Positions 58,969 to 64,000 of a DNA stretch of 64,000 bases are shown one piece after another; position 1 is the stretch's first letter; each line of letters starts with the position of its first letter. The notes below the pieces were generated by a model. The model did no database searches. It was not told the origin of the DNA and was given only the letters and a program-made list of their open reading frames with translations. The stretch covers positions 1-64,000 of the forward strand of contig JAJDCZ010000009.1 in assembly GCA_029260555.1 (NCBI GenBank), in the 5' to 3' direction. The stretch comes from Phycisphaerales bacterium. Lineage in GTDB: Bacteria > Planctomycetota > Phycisphaerae > Phycisphaerales > UBA1924. The translations under genes were made by a program, and so were the position numbers.

Positions 58969-60279
58969 TTATTTGTCCATCATCTTCATCATTTTGATCT
59001 GCTGTTCGATCATGCGGTTGAAGGTTGTTCGCACCATGCGAAGCGTGGCTTCATGCTCACCCATTTCTGAAAGATCCACGCTGATCGCAGGCACCCAGGT
59101 TATGCCATCAGGCTTGTAACCAAGATCATCGACAAGCTGCTTTTCCATGGCTTGCAGATGACCAGCACCGTACCAGATCGCGATGGACTTGACCTCAGGC
59201 TCAAACCGATCGACCAGATCAAGATCGTAAAGCACCGCCTGATTGCGATCGTTGATAATCACATCCATCAGTTTGGCAGCATCACCAGGCATCATCGTCA
59301 TCAACTCATCCGCCTGCGCCAGCATGTCCATCAGCAAGACCTTGACGACGGTCTGGCCCACCGAGCTTCGTTTGATAAATGTGAACATGAGTTTCATGAT
59401 CTTGGCAGATACGCCGCCGCCCTGGAGCATCTCAAAGAGTTCGTGTTCTTCACCCTTGTTCTCTTGTTTGAAGCTCACCGGGCCGCTGCCCAGAAGGTCC
59501 ATAACCTGGTCGATGGAGAGGTCGCTGTTGCGCCATCGTGGGCGATTCCAGTCCACGCCATCAAGCTGAAATGTGAGACCCATCGCCTGGCCCATCTCTT
59601 CTTGAAGGCTTCGCACTTCAGAGAGGCCCAGTTCATTGATGTCAGGCCGGGCCTGATCTGAAAAGCGCAGGTCAGCATTGTCGCCGATGCCTCCGGGTTT
59701 GTTGTCTGCACCGAGACTGACGATATCAAACGCCCAGAAGCCGTCGCCTTTCTCGCGCTTGTAGATCAACTCATGGCCCCAGGCATCTGTGCGGTTTGAA
59801 TGGACCAGCCAGCTGATGCGTTGTTCTGCGTTAGCCACGAAATCATTGATTGAATCGGGGTAGGCATCTTCGGTGCGTCGGTTCGCTTCGATCATGGTTG
59901 CCAGGAAGCGCAGCCGACGACTGGTTGCCACTATGGGATCGATCGCATGACCCATGACGACCTCTCCCTGAGCAAGGTCACCTGCGCCCATGGGTTTAAC
60001 GCCTTCAAAGAGCACGAGGTCGTGGGTATCGAGCTGGTCCTGGATCATGGTATAAAACGAGGGGTCTGCCAGATGTACCGCGCCCACCAGATCAACCGTG
60101 GGGGCAGCCTCATCGCTGGGCACAAAGTGCTTGGAAGCGACCTCAAGGCGAATCTGGCTGCCTTGCTCGACCACACGGATGTAGGAGGTGGTGTCCTGAG
60201 AAGCCTGTGCGTGTGAAAATGCCAGGCTGGAAAGAGCGATGAAGGTACCAGCGATGCTTGAAAATCGTTTGATCAACAC
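58969..60279 (-). CDS. TraB-like protein with a GspG-like insert
   Basis: The 436-residue secreted protein starts with a signal peptide (RFSSIAGTFIALSSLAFSHAQA). TraB-type motifs flank the chain: VDLVGAVHLADPSFYTMIQD (His69) with DLVLFEGVKP near 87-96, and IAIWYGAGHLQAMEKQL with His374. Between them, residues about 120-206 match the C-terminal domain of GspG pseudopilins: YPDSINDF, DAWGHELIYKREKGDG, FDIVSLGADNKPGGIGDNAD. The prepilin helix is missing, so the insert is not a pilin itself. TraB relatives are proposed metallopeptidases. Start is GTG 60279 with AGGAG six bases upstream. Convergent with ispG. Confidence 0.8.
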   Translation of the reverse strand: MLIKRFSSIAGTFIALSSLAFSHAQASQDTTSYIRVVEQGSQIRLEVASKHFVPSDEAAPTVDLVGAVHLADPSFYTMIQDQLDTHDLVLFEGVKPMGAGDLAQGEVVMGHAIDPIVATSRRLRFLATMIEANRRTEDAYPDSINDFVANAEQRISWLVHSNRTDAWGHELIYKREKGDGFWAFDIVSLGADNKPGGIGDNADLRFSDQARPDINELGLSEVRSLQEEMGQAMGLTFQLDGVDWNRPRWRNSDLSIDQVMDLLGSGPVSFKQENKGEEHELFEMLQGGGVSAKIMKLMFTFIKRSSVGQTVVKVLLMDMLAQADELMTMMPGDAAKLMDVIINDRNQAVLYDLDLVDRFEPEVKSIAIWYGAGHLQAMEKQLVDDLGYKPDGITWVPAISVDLSEMGEHEATLRMVRTTFNRMIEQQIKMMKMMDK

Positions 60280-60333
60280 AGCGGACTCCTGTTCGAGCAG
60301 ATTCGGTTACGGACACATCCCTGGCATCCACAC

Positions 60334-60339
60334 TATCAT
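60334..60339 (+). promoter_or_regulatory. Putative -10 box of the lipase-like gene
   Basis: TATCAT ends five bases before the ATG at 60345; no ribosome site separates them. It lies in the 65-base divergent spacer shared with the TraB-like gene. Confidence 0.4.
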
Positions 60340-60344
60340 TCGGC

Positions 60345-61202
60345 ATGATCCAAGGCCGATTGCATCAATCCTGCAAGCTGACCCGTCAGTTTGTACCGCT
60401 CAAGGGGGCAACTTGTTTCGGTTTTGTGTGTTTGCATGTCATTCTGGGCGTTTTCGTGCTGAATGCAGGGGGGTGTTCTTCAGCTCAAACTATCGGTTTG
60501 ACACTTGATATGCCTATGGACCGGGTCCGGCAGATCCAGAACCGCATGCAGGCAGAGCCTGTGGATCCTGCCCGGCCGATCGTTGTGCTGGGAGGCTGGC
60601 GTGCATGGCGACCCTCAGCAGGCGGGCTTGCACGCCGAATCCGAAAGAATGTCGGTGGGCCGCATTCAAAGATCATTGATATATCATTTCCTTTTTATAA
60701 CGACCTGGATGCCATGGCTGAGCATGTGATTGCTGAAATCGATCGGCGCTGGCCCAGTGATGATCCTGAGCGAACCACACAGGTCGATGTGATCGGAGTA
60801 TCCATGGGCGGGCTGGTCGCGCGTCGGGCTGCGATGCTTGAGGGAAGAAAACTCAATATCAAAAGGCTCTTTACAATCGGCACGCCTCACCGGGGCGCCA
60901 AACTCGCCCGGTTCATCACAGTGGACAAGCCAAGTGCAGATATGAAACCGGGATCGGTGTTTCTGGGCTTGCTCGATCAAGGACTTGAGGGGAAAGATTA
61001 CGAGTTGATTTGTTATGCCAGAGACACCGACGACTGGGTGGGAACAACAAACTCAGCACCAGTCGGATTTGATCTGATTGTGACACCGGGACCGATGTTA
61101 TTGAGTCATCAGACCATCACGACGGATGCCAGAATGATCACAGACATTGCCAGTAGACTTCGAGGCGAATTTCCCTTGTTAGCAAGGACCAAGCCGGATT
61201 GA
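60345..61202 (+). CDS. Lipase-like alpha/beta hydrolase lipoprotein
   Basis: A 285-residue protein with a lipobox-like sequence VFVLNAGGC (Cys near 44) after a hydrophobic stretch, although the N-terminal region before it is unusually long (about 25 residues). The hydrolase fold shows VVLGGWRAWRPSAGGLARRI, the nucleophile elbow DVIGVSMGGLVARRAAM and IGTPHRGAKLARF, typical of PGAP1/lipase-class proteins. The catalytic Asp and His are likely in DTDDWVGT and LLSHQTIT. It probably acts on lipids or esters at the envelope. Confidence 0.8.
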   Translation: MIQGRLHQSCKLTRQFVPLKGATCFGFVCLHVILGVFVLNAGGCSSAQTIGLTLDMPMDRVRQIQNRMQAEPVDPARPIVVLGGWRAWRPSAGGLARRIRKNVGGPHSKIIDISFPFYNDLDAMAEHVIAEIDRRWPSDDPERTTQVDVIGVSMGGLVARRAAMLEGRKLNIKRLFTIGTPHRGAKLARFITVDKPSADMKPGSVFLGLLDQGLEGKDYELICYARDTDDWVGTTNSAPVGFDLIVTPGPMLLSHQTITTDARMITDIASRLRGEFPLLARTKPD

Positions 61203-61319
61203 GCACGGTGAGCCATCGGGATTGCGTGGTTTTTGCTGATTCATCGGGCTGAGACTGGAGTATCTATACTTGCACTGAAGTTGTTCTGATAATCAAAGCT
61301 GAGTTGAGAAGGGCGTTTC

Positions 61320-62573
61320 ATGGCTGATACATCTACCAGGTCAAAGGTGCTGCTGCCGGGCGAGCCGATCGAGGTTCATACTGGACAGGCAGATGGCACT
61401 GTTGAATGTGCTAAGGGAGAAGGCGCTGAGATTGAGCTTTCTGTGGTGATGCCTTGTTTGAATGAGGCTGAGACGCTGGAGATTTGCATCAACAAGGCTC
61501 TGGACTGCTTCAAGCGGTCGGGGATTATCGGCGAAGTCATCATCGCAGACAACGGCTCAACCGATGGCTCACAAGACATCGCCAGACGGTGCGGCGCTCG
61601 CGTAGCGGATGTGCCAACCCGGGGATACGGTGCTGCGATCATGGGTGGAATCAAAGCAGCCCGGGGTACATACATCATCATGGGGGATGCGGATGACAGT
61701 TATGATTTTTGTACTTTGATGCCTTATGTTGAAAAACTGAGGCAGGGGTATGAGCTGGTGGTGGGTAATCGCTTTGCAGGGGGCATTGAACCCGGCGCGA
61801 TGCCTGTGCTGCACCGTTATCTGGGCACGCCTGTGATCTCCTGGCTGGGCAGGCGTTTTTTTGCAGCGCCATTTAATGATTACAACTGTGGTCTGCGAGG
61901 CTTCTCCCGGGCTGCTGCGGACCGCATGGATCTTCGCACGACAGGCATGGAGTTTGCCAGCGAGATGGTGATCAAGGCATCGCTTCTGGACATGAAAACC
62001 ATTGAGGTACCTACGACACTGAGCGTGGATGGGCGAACACGCGGGCCTCATCTGCGCACTTGGCGTGATGGTTGGCGACATCTTCGCTTCATGCTTTTGT
62101 ATAGCCCGCGCTGGCTGTTCTTTTATCCCGGGCTAGTGCTGACAGCATTGGGGTTGATATTGAGTCTGTGGCTTCTGGGCAGCCCCCGGGCGGTCTTTGG
62201 TGTGACGCTTGATGTTCATACGCTGGTGGTGGGAGCTGCTGCTATCACCATTGGTGTACAAGCGATGATGTTCGCAGCATTCACCGAGACCTTTGCCCGT
62301 GCAGAGGGGCTTGCGCCGCGGACTTATCGTCTTGGTGCGTTGGCCCAGCGTGTGCCTCTGGAAGCGGGCGTTGTGCTTGGCTTGTTCATGGGACTTTCTG
62401 GTGTGGGGCTGGTGCTGGCTGCAGCACTGGGCTGGCGGGCGGGGGGGTTTGGTGATCTTGATTACCAGCGCACGCTTCGCTGGGTGATTCCGGGTGTGAC
62501 GCTGATGGTGCTGGGATGCCAGGCACTTTTGGGCAGTTTCTTCCTGGGCATTCTTTCAGTTCGCAGACGCTGA
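61320..62573 (+). CDS. Family 2 glycosyltransferase with C-terminal membrane domain
   Basis: The 417-residue protein has a GT-A domain: LSVVMPCLNEAETLEICINK, VIIADNGSTDGSQDIARRCG, YIIMGDADDSYDF with the metal-binding DADD (123-126), and a DPM1-like region (RGYGAAIMGGIKAARG, FNDYNCGLRGFSR). Four membrane helices follow from about residue 255. Such enzymes transfer a sugar from a nucleotide or to polyprenyl phosphate. The next gene encodes a GT-C-like membrane enzyme that may use the lipid-linked sugar. GAAGGG precedes the ATG. Confidence 0.9.
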   Translation: MADTSTRSKVLLPGEPIEVHTGQADGTVECAKGEGAEIELSVVMPCLNEAETLEICINKALDCFKRSGIIGEVIIADNGSTDGSQDIARRCGARVADVPTRGYGAAIMGGIKAARGTYIIMGDADDSYDFCTLMPYVEKLRQGYELVVGNRFAGGIEPGAMPVLHRYLGTPVISWLGRRFFAAPFNDYNCGLRGFSRAAADRMDLRTTGMEFASEMVIKASLLDMKTIEVPTTLSVDGRTRGPHLRTWRDGWRHLRFMLLYSPRWLFFYPGLVLTALGLILSLWLLGSPRAVFGVTLDVHTLVVGAAAITIGVQAMMFAAFTETFARAEGLAPRTYRLGALAQRVPLEAGVVLGLFMGLSGVGLVLAAALGWRAGGFGDLDYQRTLRWVIPGVTLMVLGCQALLGSFFLGILSVRRR

Positions 62574-62611
62574 GGTTTTTTCAAAGCCTTGATCAGGTAT
62601 CACGCATCAGC

Positions 62612-64000
62612 ATGATTTCCAAAGACCCACTTCTCACGCTGTTGTTGATGCTTGTGATCATCGAGTTGATCGCATCGGGCGTGTTTTTGTTGGTGCTTGT
62701 GTTGTTTCGCAATCGGCTGTTGATGCTGGGTTGCAGTTGCTGGAAGCTGTTGCGAAAGCTTTGCCGATCACACTATGCATTGCTCGTGACAGGGCTCACC
62801 AGTCTCACCGGAATGATGCTGCTTGTGCTCGCGATCATCAGGCCTGCCATCCCGCGAATACATGATGAGTTTTCGTATCTGCTGGCTTCAGACACCTTTG
62901 CTTCAGGCAGGCTGGCCAATCCGTCGTCATTGCTCTGGCGGTTTTTTGAGACTGAGCATGTGCTGATGATCCCAGCGTATATCTCGAAGTATCCACCGGG
63001 ACAAGGGCTGGTGCTGGCGCTGGGACAGGTGCTGGGTCATCCACTGATCGGCGTGATCCTGAGCACCATGCTTCTGGTGCCTGCAGCGATCTGGATGGCC
63101 CGCGCATGGATGCCTCGACATTGGGCATTTATTTGCGGGCTTCTGGTCGCTACACACCCGGGCATCCTGGCGTGGTGGGGCAACACCTACTGGGGAGGCT
63201 CAGCAGCAGCTCTGGGCGGGATGCTTCTCTTTGGCAGCGTCGCCAGACTGGTCAAAAAACCACTCTGCCCCAGATATTCACTCATCGCGGGCATCGGCCT
63301 GGTGATCCTTGCCAATACCAGGCCGTTTGAAGGGCTCGTAGTGAGTCTTCCCGCAACACTCTGGCTGGGCTGGGGTTGCCTTGTCAAACCGGTCTTGCGA
63401 GCACAATCTCATGGTGCATTGACCCCTGGGCCATGCAACGGGCCTGGGGCAGAATCAAAGACCGCTCCCTCACGGTCGCGACTCGTTTGGGACAATCTCA
63501 ATAAATCAGCCTGGCTGGTTGGGCTTCCTATTATGGCGGTCTTGCTGGTCGCGGGGCTCTGGATGGCGTTATACAACTTTAGAACCACGGGTTCGCCAGC
63601 GACCTTTGCGTATCAGGCTCATGGTGAGCAGTATTCCACAGCACCGACATTTATCTTTGAATCCAAACACGAGCCGCCGCAATACAACAATCGCAAGCTG
63701 GAAGATTTTTATGGCCATTGGGAACGCCGAAAGGCCAAACGATATACAAAAAACCAGCAGATCCTCTCGCGATCGTTTGAAAAACTCATCGTGTACCTGG
63801 GGTTTTACATCTTCCCAGCCATGGCGATTCCGCTGGTGCTGATGTTGATTAAAAAGAAGTTTCAGTTGATAAAAACAATCGACTGGACGCTGGGCTTGAG
63901 AGACGATGCGATTGGTTTTTCACTGGCCACGATTGGCGTTGTGTTGTTGGCATCAGGGTTTGTGATCTGGTTTCACCCGCATTACATCGCGCCCGCGACG
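62612..64000 (+). CDS. GT-C-type membrane glycosyltransferase-like protein (3' partial)
   Basis: An open frame of 463 codons runs from ATG 62612 to the right edge without a stop. The product has many membrane helices and a GT-C-like first loop, IHDEFSYLLASDTFASGRLA, with Asp-Glu at the expected catalytic place, followed by YISKYPPGQGLVLALGQVLG, WWGNTYWGGSAAALGGMLLF and ANTRPFEGLVV. These fit a common bacterial family of ArnT/PMT-like membrane proteins. It lies 38 bases after the family 2 transferase gene, so the two could act together on a lipid-linked sugar. A copy of the 24-base repeat falls inside codons 284-292. Confidence 0.8.
   Translation, partial: MISKDPLLTLLLMLVIIELIASGVFLLVLVLFRNRLLMLGCSCWKLLRKLCRSHYALLVTGLTSLTGMMLLVLAIIRPAIPRIHDEFSYLLASDTFASGRLANPSSLLWRFFETEHVLMIPAYISKYPPGQGLVLALGQVLGHPLIGVILSTMLLVPAAIWMARAWMPRHWAFICGLLVATHPGILAWWGNTYWGGSAAALGGMLLFGSVARLVKKPLCPRYSLIAGIGLVILANTRPFEGLVVSLPATLWLGWGCLVKPVLRAQSHGALTPGPCNGPGAESKTAPSRSRLVWDNLNKSAWLVGLPIMAVLLVAGLWMALYNFRTTGSPATFAYQAHGEQYSTAPTFIFESKHEPPQYNNRKLEDFYGHWERRKAKRYTKNQQILSRSFEKLIVYLGFYIFPAMAIPLVLMLIKKKFQLIKTIDWTLGLRDDAIGFSLATIGVVLLASGFVIWFHPHYIAPAT
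63461..63486 (+). repeat. 24-base dispersed repeat, copy 3, inside a coding region
   Basis: ACCGCTCCCTCACGGTCGCG followed by ACTCGT matches copy 2 with one mismatch over the 24-base core (63463-63486). It is read in frame as TAPSRSRLV in a polar loop of the GT-C-like protein and does not break the gene. Confidence 0.75.

Noticed and set aside
1-64000. tRNA, rRNA, tmRNA, CRISPR arrays, transposases and phage genes.
   Set aside because: I looked through the spacers and found no cloverleaf with a TTCGAATC-type arm, no direct-repeat array and no transposase or integrase motif in any frame.

Overview
The window looks like part of a planctomycete chromosome, most likely class Phycisphaerae. The evidence is a C-terminal dockerin ending in Gly-Cys-Pro (bases 1-167), a small basic protein of the type seen in the Planctomycetes-Verrucomicrobia-Chlamydiae group (1724), two pseudopilin-like proteins of the H-X9-DG style (9507, 39451), a PEP-CTERM-like protein with an exosortase locus, and flagellar genes scattered as single genes or short operons. 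Genes are densely packed on both strands, many with 4-base start/stop overlaps. I see no rRNA, tRNA, CRISPR array, transposase or prophage.

Layout. 1-3.3 kb: dockerin tail, a lone nuoI, a SPOR-like membrane protein, the small basic protein and a class I aminotransferase. 3.3-6.9 kb: minus-strand flagellar operon (small unknown gene, flgF, flgG, flgA, flgH). 7-12.1 kb: outer-membrane-like protein, secreted cyclophilin, pseudopilin, and an ECF sigma/anti-sigma pair. 12.2-17.6 kb: a long coiled-coil protein with a Wzz-like membrane module, an EVE protein, a PEP-CTERM-like protein and lipA. 18-32.5 kb: an exopolysaccharide/exosortase locus (SLBB export lipoprotein, exosortase, EpsI-like partner, 1524-residue TPR protein, Wzc-like chain-length/P-loop protein, sugar epimerase, WecA/MraY-like transferase), then a ParA-like ATPase and a VanZ-like protein.

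32.5-50.8 kb is mainly housekeeping: Na+/H+ antiporter-like protein, MurJ, an SDR enzyme, IspF, a HicA-like protein, flagellin, a pseudopilin, envelope proteins of unknown role, a TPR-sulfotransferase, a one-domain asparaginase, PyrD, a DUF3179 protein, a TPR-YggX fusion, TatD and Lgt. 50.9-64 kb: the split glycine decarboxylase (gcvPA-gcvPB), a secreted M28 peptidase with PDZ domain, a Fur-family regulator, a GNAT enzyme, IspG, a TraB-like protein carrying a GspG-like insert, a lipase-like lipoprotein, a family 2 glycosyltransferase and a GT-C-type membrane protein that runs off the end.

The strongest system is the surface-polymer module: the lipid-linked sugar transferase, export lipoprotein and Wzc-like protein fit polymer initiation and export, while the exosortase and its partner could anchor PEP-CTERM proteins such as the one encoded at 15.4 kb. 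Its Wzc-like protein lacks the P-loop lysine. Other points of note are a 24-base repeat with four copies (one in frame inside a gene), a nested inverted repeat at 50.8 kb, several genes whose -10 hexamers sit 5-8 bases before the start codon (suggesting leaderless mRNAs), and three unusual domain fusions.
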